Of a DNA stretch of 64,000 nt, positions 19,255 through 27,962 are shown in pieces. Each line of letters starts with the position of its first letter. Within the stretch, counting starts at the first letter, position 1. The translations under genes were made by a program, and so were the position numbers. The stretch covers positions 1,109,541 through 1,173,540 of the forward strand of contig NZ_CDMW01000001.1 in the NCBI RefSeq assembly GCF_001078705.1, written 5' to 3'. The stretch is from Streptococcus sanguinis (GTDB lineage: Bacteria > Bacillota > Bacilli > Lactobacillales > Streptococcaceae). The notes under the pieces were generated by a model that ran no database searches, was not told where the DNA came from, and saw nothing but the letters and a program-made list of their open reading frames with translations.

Positions 19255-19745
19255 CTACCTCACAAACTCCCGTTTATACTTGATATGACTGGCGATATTG
19301 CCAGTCACATCTTTTTTGTCCCAGAGTTGGAGCTCCCATGGGTAGTAAAAGTTGCTTTTGTTTTTGAAGTAGATATGGATGCCAACATAGCCGTCTTTGT
19401 CCCGCAGGTACTATTTTTTCAGGCTGTAGGCGATCTGCCAGTCGTCGAGTCGCTCCATGACTTGGGTAATTTCCTCCGAGCTTAAGATCATGCGGGCACT
19501 GAAAATGTCATTGAGGACAGAGTTGGCCGGATAGACCTCCTGTGTTCAGAAAAGCGTGCGACTTTATCCAGGATAGACTCGGAGGTTTTGACACGGTAAA
19601 CCAGAATGACCTCAATTAGTACCTTCGCAAAGATGTGCTTAAGATTTATTTTCTCTACCTTGTCAGTCTCAATGTAATCCTTTGAACATCCCTCTCGAAG
19701 AATGCGGTTGATTTCCGGAATGAAGCGTTCAACTTTTTCTAACAT
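19255..19745 (-). pseudogene. RelA/SpoT-like domain pseudogene (one frameshift, one in-frame stop)
   Basis: The frame from ATG 19745 (MLEKVERFIPEINRI) runs to about 19545, where the reading must shift to continue as VYPANSVLNDIFSARMI, then SSEEITQVMERLDDW. A TAG at 19411-19413 interrupts (SLKK*YLRDKDGY). After it the frame reads YVGIHIYFKNKSNF and PWELQLWDKKD to a stop at 19255. The GYVGIHIYF and ELQLWD segments resemble the GYRSYH and EIQIRT blocks of (p)ppGpp synthetase domains, and the text on both sides of each lesion is continuous. Family assignment is by motif only. The gene is almost certainly dead. Confidence 0.7.
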
Positions 19746-19776
19746 GATATGATTACTATCTATTGCGAGCTAACAC

Positions 19777-20598
19777 TCATTCCCCCACTCCTAGCTTTTC
19801 CTTGGCATAGGTCAGCATCTTCTCTGCGCTTTCTTTGTCATAGTGGAAGCCGGTTTTGAGAGAGAAGGCTTGTGCCTCTTTGTGGAAAAAGTCCATGGTA
19901 GCTAAGAGAGACTTGGTGAGGCTTTTCTGGTTAGAAAAGTCAAGCAAGGCTGTAAATTCTTTCTCTTTTTCAGCAGGCAAATACTGAAAGAGGTACTTGT
20001 AGTTCTTGCCAATATCGACAGTCCCCTTATCTGCTGCCACTTGCCAAGCTAAAAGCTTGAGCAATTCTTGCTGGCAGATTCCATACAGATGATCCGTCGC
20101 ATAGACCAGATGGTTCCGACGAATGCCCTTGACTACATAAGCTGAGACCCACCAGAATTCATTGCAGGATTTGTCAAAGTCAGTCGCACTAGCTGTTGTC
20201 GTCCAATAGCGCTTGGGGGCCGGTGCATAAGGAGCAAACAGCCCCTGCGCGTCATCCAGCACCGTGAAATCTGCTTCGCTATCCACCCACTCTTTAATGT
20301 GCTCCTTAGAACAAAGGGTCAAATCTATCCGATTGCCATCCTCAAAAAGCATGAGATAGAGGTGGCGATGGTCTAGTAGGACATGCTGCTCAATCATGCG
20401 CTTGCCAAACTGGTCCAACCAAGCAAGGTCAGCCACCATACCATCCAAATCCTCCACAACGTAGACCACATCATAGTCTTGGAACTCGTCTTTGGGAGCC
20501 TTTGGATTTGTCCGCGAGCCGGACATAGCGACAGCGTCAACCTGTAGCACTTTTGCAGTTTGCAAAATCACATTAAACATCTCGGTTTCAGTTCTCAT
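19777..20598 (-). CDS. ANT(6)-like aminoglycoside 6-nucleotidyltransferase family protein
   Basis: 273 residues from MRTETEMFNVIL; the ATG at 20598 has an AGGT site seven bases upstream. The nucleotidyltransferase core is visible: GSR at about residue 26, DEFQDYDVVYVV (metal Asp pair) near 36-47, and RIDLTLC near 103. The NEFWWV..YVVKG segment and a GKNYK motif near 206 are also shared with ANT(6)/AadE enzymes, which adenylylate streptomycin. The sequence is clearly divergent from plasmid-borne ANT(6)-Ia, and chromosomal homologues need not confer resistance. It lies in the island after the GNAT remnant. Confidence 0.8.
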   Translation of the reverse strand: MRTETEMFNVILQTAKVLQVDAVAMSGSRTNPKAPKDEFQDYDVVYVVEDLDGMVADLAWLDQFGKRMIEQHVLLDHRHLYLMLFEDGNRIDLTLCSKEHIKEWVDSEADFTVLDDAQGLFAPYAPAPKRYWTTTASATDFDKSCNEFWWVSAYVVKGIRRNHLVYATDHLYGICQQELLKLLAWQVAADKGTVDIGKNYKYLFQYLPAEKEKEFTALLDFSNQKSLTKSLLATMDFFHKEAQAFSLKTGFHYDKESAEKMLTYAKEKLGVGE

Positions 20599-20648
20599 GG
20601 GAATACCTGCCTTTTTAGTGAAAACACTTGATTCTGTAGAGGACATGT

Positions 20649-20887
20649 CTATAAAGGGGGACTGTCTGCTGGAACTTTTTCATTATCAAATTCTTTGACA
20701 AATTCCATGCCTAGTTTTTGCATGACTTTTTGCGAAGGGAGATTGAGTAAGGATGTAAAAGAGTAAACTTCTGACAAGCTAGCTAGCTGGAAAGCGAAGT
20801 CTAGACAGGCTTGGGCAGCCTCTGTCGCATAACCATCTTGGCTAGTTCAAGCGAATCCGTCAGACCCAGTTTATTGTCAAGCGTCAT
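20649..20887 (-). pseudogene. Composite gene remnant: Fic-like start joined to GNAT acetyltransferase C-terminus
   Basis: From ATG 20887, with AAAGGAG upstream, the first codons read MTLDNKLGLTDSLELAK, the usual beginning of Fic-family proteins, but the frame soon ends at a TAG. From about 20840 another frame reads DGYATEAAQACLDFAF, then LNLPSQKVMQKLGMEF and ends at TAG 20649-20651; this is the C-terminal part of a GNAT N-acetyltransferase. The two pieces are out of frame with each other and both lack their catalytic cores, so a deletion has fused two genes and killed both. Confidence 0.75.
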
Positions 20888-20913
20888 TGGCTGTCTCCTT
20901 TCGTCAGAAGTAG

Positions 20914-21660
20914 CTAGTTCGCCTCCGCCACTTCTTCTTTCACTTTCTTAGCTGGTTTGCGTTTTTTGTAGCGGCTGCGGATGGTATTGAGGTGGTCGCG
21001 GAGATTGACCACGTGAGTTCTTTCAGGATAAGCGTAGGCAATGATCGCAGTGAAATCGACTAGAAAATCATAGATTTCTTGCAGCTTGAGGCGGACGTTC
21101 TTATTCTGGCTCGGTGTCTTGCCCTTGAGCTCAGTCAGTCGCTCCTTGTAGACCTTTTCAAAGGCCTTCTGAGCAGCAGCCAGACTGTCGACATGGGCTT
21201 CCAGATGAAGCTTAGCCAGCGCTGTCTGGTAGGTTGGTTTTTTCAGCTCTTGGAGCAAGTGGTTGATGCCCTCGGTCTCCTTTTCCAAGCTAGTCGCAGC
21301 TAGGCCAATGTAGTTTTTCAGGATCTGAGACAGGGTCTCATAAGCTTCCTTGGTCGCTGCATCCTTGACCCGTGCAAAGGCCCGAACCAAAGACTGGAGC
21401 GTACCCAAAGCATCATCACGCTCGCGGTCAGCCTGATCTAGACTAGCCACCAGCTTGCTGGACTTGGTCTGATGAAGCCCGCCCTGCAGCTGTTCCAGAA
21501 GTTTGTCCATCTCATCCAGCTTGGTCGTGTAAATGCCGTCCACCTTATTTTCCTTGATAAAAGTTGCAATCTCGCTCCGACTCTCAGACATGAGCTGGAA
21601 AAATTCGTTGTTTTCCAAAGTCTGAACATCTACACTAGTAATTCCATAAATTTTTTTCAT
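20914..21660 (-). CDS. DUF6261 family protein
   Basis: 248 residues, almost wholly alpha-helical by composition, with no signal peptide or membrane segment, and a Lys-rich tail (RYKKRKPAKKVKEEVAEAN). Opening MKKIYGITSVDVQTLENNEFF and the LNTIRSRYKKRK end fit DUF6261, a family of unknown function often carried on accessory regions in oral bacteria. No catalytic motif seen. It is followed within 30 bases by the Fic-like start of the composite remnant. Confidence 0.65.
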   Translation of the reverse strand: MKKIYGITSVDVQTLENNEFFQLMSESRSEIATFIKENKVDGIYTTKLDEMDKLLEQLQGGLHQTKSSKLVASLDQADRERDDALGTLQSLVRAFARVKDAATKEAYETLSQILKNYIGLAATSLEKETEGINHLLQELKKPTYQTALAKLHLEAHVDSLAAAQKAFEKVYKERLTELKGKTPSQNKNVRLKLQEIYDFLVDFTAIIAYAYPERTHVVNLRDHLNTIRSRYKKRKPAKKVKEEVAEAN

Positions 21661-21839
21661 TTTTATAATCTCCTAAATTTTTTATTTATTTTAACTTTAA
21701 TTCCCTTTTTACCTTTCCTGATTTTCAGAAAAAGTTTTTTGCTTAAAAACTACTTGCCAGAAAAACAAACGTTCGTCTTTTACTCAAAAAATACTCGCCA
21801 GATTTTCTGCCAAACAGAATTTGCTAAAAAATGCCTTAT

Positions 21840-21894
21840 CAGAAAATCGGACGGTCTCACTTAAGCTCTGGCGAGCTTGACAGAAAATCGGACG
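21840..21894. repeat. Short direct repeat in the DUF6261/specificity-subunit gap
   Basis: CAGAAAATCGGACG occurs at 21840-21853 and again at 21881-21894, 41 bases apart. CTGGCGAG (21868-21875) between them is complementary to CTCGCCAG near 21794-21801. The 245-base gap holding them is AT-rich and has no gene. Confidence 0.6.
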
Positions 21895-21905
21895 AATGGA
21901 ATTAT

Positions 21906-23024
21906 TTATTTTGCCACAATTTCTTTTGCTGCCGCAATTTTCTTATCTGTCCACTGCACTAAGTCTTTGATGACAATTTTCTCAACGACTTTAATAAAAT
22001 CAGACATGAATTGATAATCAATTTGACCATTTTGAGTAGGAAGTTGAATACTTTCTTTTTGAACTTTTGACCATACAGCTTTATTTTCCCAACCAAATCT
22101 TTGTTTAATTGACTTTTGAATTGATGTTGCCATAAATTTCAACTGTGATTCCGTAACATTTAACTTAGATTTGATTAAATAAGCATCCCAAAGAACTCCT
22201 ACTCTGTGAACTTGTGGATACACAGTCCCAGTTGCAACAGCACCGTTACTAATAATATCGATAGTCATCTCTGCGCTATCAAAATCCTCAGTTCTACCAT
22301 AAAACATTATACCATTTCCACCAATTTTCGCATTAACAAGCGGAAGATCGAATTCTTTGGTGGGTTTTTGTGATGTATCTCTTAATTTATCAAAATTAGC
22401 TCTATGACATTTCAACTCTAATTTCGTAAATAATTTGTTAATGACACAGTATTCCCACTCCTCTACTCTACTCTTAGTATCGTTGAGTTTGTCAAATCTG
22501 TCAAGGATTTTCTCATCATTTTTTGTGAGGTGATAATCCTTGAGATTTGTTACTGTTAGATAAGCCTCGAGCGTCTCGATGCGTTCAGCCTCGAGCGCTT
22601 TGATGTAGTCTTCCATATATTTAAATGCCGGTTTATTATTGTGGTAAGGTACGGTAACTAAAATCTCTTTTGCCTTATCTCGATTAAATTTGTTTCCATA
22701 GTCAAATTTCCCTTTTGTAGCCGTTCTAAAACATATTACAAAATATAGCAAACTGTACTTATCCCACTCTTCATATGGAAACATTCCCTGTACATGCGAG
22801 TAACCTATAAAATCATTTGGTTGATAAAAAATACTATCCGATGTAGTTGTATCAGAAAAAGTAATTATATTTCCCTGCTCTGTAGGTTCTAAATCAACAA
22901 AACCCCCAATTCCATTATTTTGGCTGGAATTAACTACAACTGGTACTGAACCAGAATTAGCAAACAGTTTCTGATTTGTTAGACCATAATTTTTAGTGGG
23001 ACGAATATGAAACAATTTTCCCAC
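21906..23024 (-). CDS. Specificity subunit of a BcgI-like (type IIB/I) restriction-modification system; start probably lost to a frameshift
   Basis: DNA-recognition subunit with two target-recognition regions: residues about 1-125 and 195-330, each followed by helical spacer (ALEAERIETLEAYL; DFIKVVEKIVIK). The annotated start is GTG 23024, with GGAGAG 8 bases upstream. However, the frame is open for 22 more codons upstream and reads SPRLQKLNEEFEASGGEW, typical of intact S subunits. It would join an ATGATG start overlapping the methylase gene if the T7 tract at 23096-23102 had six bases. So the gene is either shortened, frameshifted or phase-variable. Functional status uncertain. Confidence 0.75.
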   Translation of the reverse strand: MGKLFHIRPTKNYGLTNQKLFANSGSVPVVVNSSQNNGIGGFVDLEPTEQGNIITFSDTTTSDSIFYQPNDFIGYSHVQGMFPYEEWDKYSLLYFVICFRTATKGKFDYGNKFNRDKAKEILVTVPYHNNKPAFKYMEDYIKALEAERIETLEAYLTVTNLKDYHLTKNDEKILDRFDKLNDTKSRVEEWEYCVINKLFTKLELKCHRANFDKLRDTSQKPTKEFDLPLVNAKIGGNGIMFYGRTEDFDSAEMTIDIISNGAVATGTVYPQVHRVGVLWDAYLIKSKLNVTESQLKFMATSIQKSIKQRFGWENKAVWSKVQKESIQLPTQNGQIDYQFMSDFIKVVEKIVIKDLVQWTDKKIAAAKEIVAK

Positions 23025-23089
23025 TTTGACTTCTCTCCACTCGCCCCCGCTAGCTTCAAATTCTTCATTTAATTTCTGAAGACGAGGGC

Positions 23090-25123
23090 TTAAGCTTTTT
23101 TTGAGTCATCATCTCCCTTGTTTTTTAGAAGTTGGTCAACTTCCCAAGCTAGGTAGTCGGCAACAGTCTTTTTAAAATCGTCCAAGGTTGGTTTGGTATC
23201 AATTACTTGATGCTGCTCAAAATTCCAGTCATTACCTTTATCAGTGATAAAATCTTCAAAATAGACTTGTTCTAAATTCCAGAGCTCTTGATCAACTTTT
23301 GCACGAGTTCCAGCTTTGTAAATCTTGATAATATCCTGGTAACGCTGAACAGGACTATCTATTTCTGAAATTCCTCGTTTTGCACGTTTATATCCATCAT
23401 TTCTGAAATCAATAAATTTAACCGTCTGCTCATAGTCATGTTTTTTATGAGCTTCAAAAATATAAATAGAGGTTTGTACTCCTGCCATGGGAACGAATAG
23501 ATCAACTGGCATTTTGATTGAAGCTAACAATGTATGTTTCTTCAAGATAGCCTTAGCAGTCTCTGTCGCCTTACCTGAGCCAGCACTATCTTGGATAATA
23601 ATAGCACCAAGTCCGCCTTTCTCCATTTTATCCAGACCGTAGGCAATGAATGGCAGACCATTTTCTTTGTAAGAAAATGGAGGATTTAGCAAGACACGAT
23701 CTGCTTTAAAGTCTGCAAAAAGACTTTCAGGACGATTAAAAGCAGAACCTTTTTCAATACGACTAGAACCGTCTCCACGCAAAATCATATTAGTTGTCGC
23801 CAAGGTATACATCTCTGCATTGAGTTCAATCCCTAAAAGATTATTTCGTTTAATGTGTCTAATTGTTTTTTCTGCTCTAGTTGTTCCTTTACCATACTTT
23901 TCATTAGCACTATCTGTCATTAATTCCATAGCAGAAATCAAGAATCCAGCAGAACCGGTTGCCAAGTCCATCACCTTGTTATTCATATCAATATCAAGAA
24001 TTTGAGACATCATTTTGGTCACATAAGGAGGAGTCAATACGATTCCGATTTCCTTCCCATCACCAAGAGCATATTTAAGAAACTCAGAGTACATCTCGCC
24101 CATAATATCAATATGACCACCTAAACCATCAATTGATTTAAAGATATATTCAAAAATGAAAGTGAAAATTTGCTTTGTCACTGATGATGAGCCATCAATA
24201 AACTTAGCAACTTCTTTATCCGTCTCATGTAATTCATCTCGTTGACTATCCTTGGAAATTTCACCAAAAGATGCCATCATCAATTTCAATTTTTCAGAAT
24301 TAATATTTCTTTCATCTAAAAAAGATTTAATTTGATCAACAACTTTTTTACCATCTCGTTTAGATGCCGATTGGATACCTTTAAGATCATCAGGAGTTAA
24401 ACCATCATCTACATGTTTTCCATCGCTATCAACTACTTCCTGCATAGCTAAAAGCATACCAGACACATACAAAACTCGCTGTGGAGCAGTAATATTATGA
24501 TTGTGCATAAGCTTATTTAACTTTTTAGCATAATTTTGCAACGTTGCCTGGCTATCAATAAGAATTTGATGTTTGTCTTCTTCACTAAGTTTTGCTTCAT
24601 TATAAAAATCAGCAAAAGTTTTTTCGTTTTCGAGAAAGTCTAAAGTTGTAACAGTTGTAACTTCTTTATGGGCATTTTCTGCAGAACCAAAAACATAATA
24701 GACTTTAATAGCAACATTTTCGGCATTATCACCGGCAATTCCAATCGCAATAACTTCATTGTATTTCCCACTATCAATTACCTTACGAGAATAATGAATA
24801 GCACCATTTACAGCAAAAGAATTAACTGAGTTATAGTCAAATTTCAATCCATCTTTTGTTTGAACTACCAATTTATTCAGTTTAAGCTTGTCCTCAATGA
24901 TAACAGGCACTTTGTATCTATCAACATATTTTTCAACATGAAAGTCTGGCGTACCAGTCTTCGTCTTCATTTTAGTCTTAGCAGCTCCTTTCAGAGCTGA
25001 TTTAAGCTTAGGACTCATTGCCGATTCTTCGTTAAAATCTACAAGTTTGACTAATCCTAAACCCTCTAACTGTCGTTTTACCCAATCGTTCACATCTGAT
25101 TCTAATTTCCAATTTACTGTCAT
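23090..25123 (-). CDS. BcgI-like fused restriction endonuclease and N6-adenine methyltransferase
   Basis: 677 residues combining cleavage and modification. The N-terminal 100 residues hold a PD-(D/E)XK nuclease motif: PD at 59-60, then IIEDK with E77 and K79. The gamma-type adenine methylase core follows: TPPYVTKMM near 364, SAM motif I DLATGSAGF at 386-394 and catalytic motif IV NPPF at 480-483. This architecture with a separate S gene and no hsdR nearby matches type IIB BcgI (A and B subunits), not classical type I. Its last codons run through a seven-A tract at the S junction. Confidence 0.85.
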   Translation of the reverse strand: MTVNWKLESDVNDWVKRQLEGLGLVKLVDFNEESAMSPKLKSALKGAAKTKMKTKTGTPDFHVEKYVDRYKVPVIIEDKLKLNKLVVQTKDGLKFDYNSVNSFAVNGAIHYSRKVIDSGKYNEVIAIGIAGDNAENVAIKVYYVFGSAENAHKEVTTVTTLDFLENEKTFADFYNEAKLSEEDKHQILIDSQATLQNYAKKLNKLMHNHNITAPQRVLYVSGMLLAMQEVVDSDGKHVDDGLTPDDLKGIQSASKRDGKKVVDQIKSFLDERNINSEKLKLMMASFGEISKDSQRDELHETDKEVAKFIDGSSSVTKQIFTFIFEYIFKSIDGLGGHIDIMGEMYSEFLKYALGDGKEIGIVLTPPYVTKMMSQILDIDMNNKVMDLATGSAGFLISAMELMTDSANEKYGKGTTRAEKTIRHIKRNNLLGIELNAEMYTLATTNMILRGDGSSRIEKGSAFNRPESLFADFKADRVLLNPPFSYKENGLPFIAYGLDKMEKGGLGAIIIQDSAGSGKATETAKAILKKHTLLASIKMPVDLFVPMAGVQTSIYIFEAHKKHDYEQTVKFIDFRNDGYKRAKRGISEIDSPVQRYQDIIKIYKAGTRAKVDQELWNLEQVYFEDFITDKGNDWNFEQHQVIDTKPTLDDFKKTVADYLAWEVDQLLKNKGDDDSKKA

Positions 25124-25138
25124 GTTTTATCTTTCTTA

Positions 25139-27082
25139 TTAAAATGCTGTTACTTCCTCAAGCGTAAACTTGACGTTATCCTCAATCCACTTGCGGCGTG
25201 GTTCAACCTTGTCGCCCATGAGGACATTGACACGGCGTTCGGCCCGGGCCAGGTCTTCGATGGTAACACGGATGAGGGTGCGGGTGTCGGGATTCATGGT
25301 GGTCTCCCAGAGTTGGTCAGCGTTCATTTCACCGAGCCCCTTATAGCGCTGAAGCATGGCACCCTTGCCAAACTTGCGGCGCAGGTCATCCAGCTCGCCA
25401 TCGGTCCAGGCATACTCGACGACTTCGCTCTTGCCCTTGCCCTTGGACATCTTATAGAGAGGCGGCAGGGCGATATAGACGCGACCGGCCTCGACCAGCG
25501 GGCGCATATAGCGATAGAAAAAGGTCAGCAGCAAGGTCTGGATATGGGCACCGTCGGTGTCCGCATCGGTCATGATGATGATCTTGTCATAGTTGGCATC
25601 CTCAAGGGTAAAGTCTGTCCCAACACCCGCTCCAATCGTGTAGATCATGGTGTTGATTTCCTCGTTCTTGAGAATGTCAGCCATCTTAGCCTTGGCAGTA
25701 TTGATAACCTTACCGCGCAGGGGCAGGATGGCTTGGAACTTACGGTCACGGCCTTGCTTGGCAGAGCCACCGGCAGAGTCTCCCTCGACCAGATAGAGTT
25801 CGTTCTTGGCTGGATTCTTGGACTGGGCCGGGGTCAGCTTACCAGACAGCAAACCCTTGTCTTTCTTATTCTTCTTGCCGTTCCGGCTTTCGTCACGCGC
25901 CTTGCGGGCTGCTTCCCTAGCATCTCTGGCCTTGATAGCCTTGCGGATGAGATTAGATGCCAGCTCACCATTTTCCAAGAGGAAGAAAGTCAGCTTGTCA
26001 GAGACAATGGAGTCCACGGCCGGACGAGCCAAAGGGCTGCCCAGCTTGTCCTTGGTCTGGCCTTCAAACTGCAGGTGTGCCTCAGGGACGAGGATGGACA
26101 GGACAGCTGCCAGACCCTCACGGTAGTCTGAGCCTTCCAGATTCTTATCCTTTTCCTTTAGCAAGCCAGTCTTTCTGGCATAGTCGTTCATGGCCTTGGT
26201 AATAGCGGTCTTGAGCCCCGTCTCATGGGTACCACCGTCCTTGGTACGGACGTTATTGACAAAGGACAGGATATTATCGGCGTAGCCGTCGTTGTACTGG
26301 AGAGCCACCTGAACTTGGAAGCCACTCTCCTCGCCCTCGAAATAGAGGACAGGAGTCAGGGTTTCCTTGTCTTCATTGAGATAGCTGACAAAGTCTTCAA
26401 CCCCGTTCTCATAATGAAACTCTACTTCTTCGCCAGTCCGTGCATCGGTCAGCGACAGGCGGACATTCTTGAGCAAGAAGGCTGATTCTTTAAGCCGCTC
26501 CGCAATAGTGTTGTACTTGAAGTCCGTCGTTGAAAAAATCGTATCGTCTGGCATGAAGGTCACTTTGGTCCCAGATTTGGACTTAGGTGCCGTGCCGATT
26601 TTCTTGAGCGTAGTGACTGGTTTTCCACCATTTTCAAAGCGCTGCTTGTAAACAGTCCCATCCCGTGTGATTTCCACTTCCAGCCAGCTAGACAGGGCAT
26701 TGACAACAGAGGACCCTACACCGTGAAGACCGCCCGAGGTCTTATAGCCACCTTGGCCAAACTTACCGCCAGCGTGGAGAACGGTGAAGATGACCTCAAC
26801 CGTGGGAATGCCCATAGCGTGCTTGCCGACTGGCATCCCGCGTCCGTGGTCTGCGACAGTCAGGCTGCCGTCCTTGTTAATCGTCACATCGATCCGGTCA
26901 CCGAAGCCTGACAGGGCTTCATCAACAGCATTGTCCACAATCTCCCAGACCAGATGGTGGAGTCCCGCTCCGTCGGTCGATCCGATATACATCCCTGGAC
27001 GTTTGCGGACCGCATCCAACCCTTCTAATACCTGAATGGCATCGTCATTGTAATTGTTAATATTGATTTCCTTTTTTGCCAC
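25139..27082 (-). CDS. parE: DNA topoisomerase IV subunit B
   Basis: 647 residues; ATPase subunit partner of ParC. The GHKL ATPase shows EIVDNAVDEALSG near residue 45, DHGRGMPVG near 77 and GGLHGVGSSVVNALS near 120. The TOPRIM part has EGDSAGGSA near 432 and DADTDGAHI near 510. A QRYKGLGEMN segment lies near 590. The island starts 16 bases beyond its stop, where parC would be expected. Confidence 0.97.
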   Translation of the reverse strand: MAKKEININNYNDDAIQVLEGLDAVRKRPGMYIGSTDGAGLHHLVWEIVDNAVDEALSGFGDRIDVTINKDGSLTVADHGRGMPVGKHAMGIPTVEVIFTVLHAGGKFGQGGYKTSGGLHGVGSSVVNALSSWLEVEITRDGTVYKQRFENGGKPVTTLKKIGTAPKSKSGTKVTFMPDDTIFSTTDFKYNTIAERLKESAFLLKNVRLSLTDARTGEEVEFHYENGVEDFVSYLNEDKETLTPVLYFEGEESGFQVQVALQYNDGYADNILSFVNNVRTKDGGTHETGLKTAITKAMNDYARKTGLLKEKDKNLEGSDYREGLAAVLSILVPEAHLQFEGQTKDKLGSPLARPAVDSIVSDKLTFFLLENGELASNLIRKAIKARDAREAARKARDESRNGKKNKKDKGLLSGKLTPAQSKNPAKNELYLVEGDSAGGSAKQGRDRKFQAILPLRGKVINTAKAKMADILKNEEINTMIYTIGAGVGTDFTLEDANYDKIIIMTDADTDGAHIQTLLLTFFYRYMRPLVEAGRVYIALPPLYKMSKGKGKSEVVEYAWTDGELDDLRRKFGKGAMLQRYKGLGEMNADQLWETTMNPDTRTLIRVTIEDLARAERRVNVLMGDKVEPRRKWIEDNVKFTLEEVTAF

Positions 27083-27238
27083 AAGAACCTCCTAATGATT
27101 CATCTTTTCTATCTTACAAGTTTTTGGCAAATATTGCAAAGATTTTTTTGAAAAAAATGCTGATGAGGACTGATTTTACACGAAGAACAATCCACTATCC
27201 GAGTAGACATTTCCTGCTATAAATTCTATCCTTTTCTA

Positions 27239-27266
27239 TTGTAAGAAAGCGAAATAATGGTATAAT
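27239..27266 (+). promoter_or_regulatory. plsY promoter with extended -10
   Basis: TTGTAA (27239-27244), 16 bases, then TGGTATAAT with -10 at 27261-27266. The first plsY ATG is only six bases past the -10, so the transcript would start at or near the AUG; no Shine-Dalgarno is present. Confidence 0.65.
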
Positions 27267-27272
27267 AAAATC

Positions 27273-27923
27273 ATGATGAACACGATAATTGGATTAATAC
27301 TAGCATACTTACTGGGCTCTATTCCGACTGGACTTTGGATTGGGCAAATTTTCTTTAAAAAGAACCTGAGAGAATACGGCAGCGGCAATACTGGAACGAC
27401 CAATACTTTCCGTATTTTGGGAAAGACTGCTGGGACGGCTACTTTTGCTATCGACTTTCTCAAAGGAACTGCAGCGACCCTGCTGCCTTTCTTTTTGCAT
27501 ATTGAGGGAGTTTCGCCGCTTGTCTTTGGCCTCTTGGCCGTAATTGGCCATACTTTTCCCATCTTTGCTGGCTTTAAGGGCGGCAAGGCAGTGGCAACCA
27601 GTGCAGGGGTTGTTCTGGGCTTCTCACCAGCCTTCTTTGTCTATCTGATTATCATCTTTGCCAGCATCCTCTATCTGGGAAGTATGATTTCTCTGGCAAG
27701 TGTGCTCTCAGCAGTCATCGCTATCCTGTCGGCTCTGCTCTTTCCTCTAGTTGGCTTTATCCTGCCCAGCTATGACCTCTTCTTTACTCTGATTATCATT
27801 GTGCTAGCTTTGATTATTATCTTCCGGCACAAGGACAATATCCAACGTATCAAACAGAAAAAAGAAAATTTAATTCCTTGGGGCTTGAATATCACCCATC
27901 AAAATCCTGAGGCTAAGAAATAA
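27273..27923 (+). CDS. plsY: Glycerol-3-phosphate acyltransferase PlsY
   Basis: Membrane enzyme that acylates glycerol 3-phosphate from acyl-phosphate, the first step of phospholipid synthesis. 216 residues with about five membrane segments and the three family motifs: [12 protein letters not shown] near 12, [15 protein letters not shown] near 37 and [19 protein letters not shown] near 92. Monocistronic, divergent from parE and closed by a strong hairpin. Two adjacent ATGs at 27273 and 27276 are possible starts; neither has a ribosome site. Confidence 0.93.
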   Translation: MMNTIIGLILAYLLGSIPTGLWIGQIFFKKNLREYGSGNTGTTNTFRILGKTAGTATFAIDFLKGTAATLLPFFLHIEGVSPLVFGLLAVIGHTFPIFAGFKGGKAVATSAGVVLGFSPAFFVYLIIIFASILYLGSMISLASVLSAVIAILSALLFPLVGFILPSYDLFFTLIIIVLALIIIFRHKDNIQRIKQKKENLIPWGLNITHQNPEAKK

Positions 27924-27951
27924 AACGGAAGTGAACAACTTCCGTTTTATT
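27922..27951. terminator. Terminator between plsY and the nucleotidase gene
   Basis: AAAACGGAAGT / AACTTCCGTTTTA with a 4-base loop; serves plsY and probably the convergent nucleotidase gene. Confidence 0.85.
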
Positions 27952-27962
27952 GTGTCTTCTAA

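Noticed and set aside
19225-19485. Plus-strand open frame of 86 codons in the island
   Set aside because: It is the antisense of the RelA/SpoT-like pseudogene; the minus strand gives the coherent protein text.
18355-25138. Prophage or conjugative element
   Set aside because: No integrase, transposase, relaxase, structural or lysis gene is present; it looks like a decayed exchange island.
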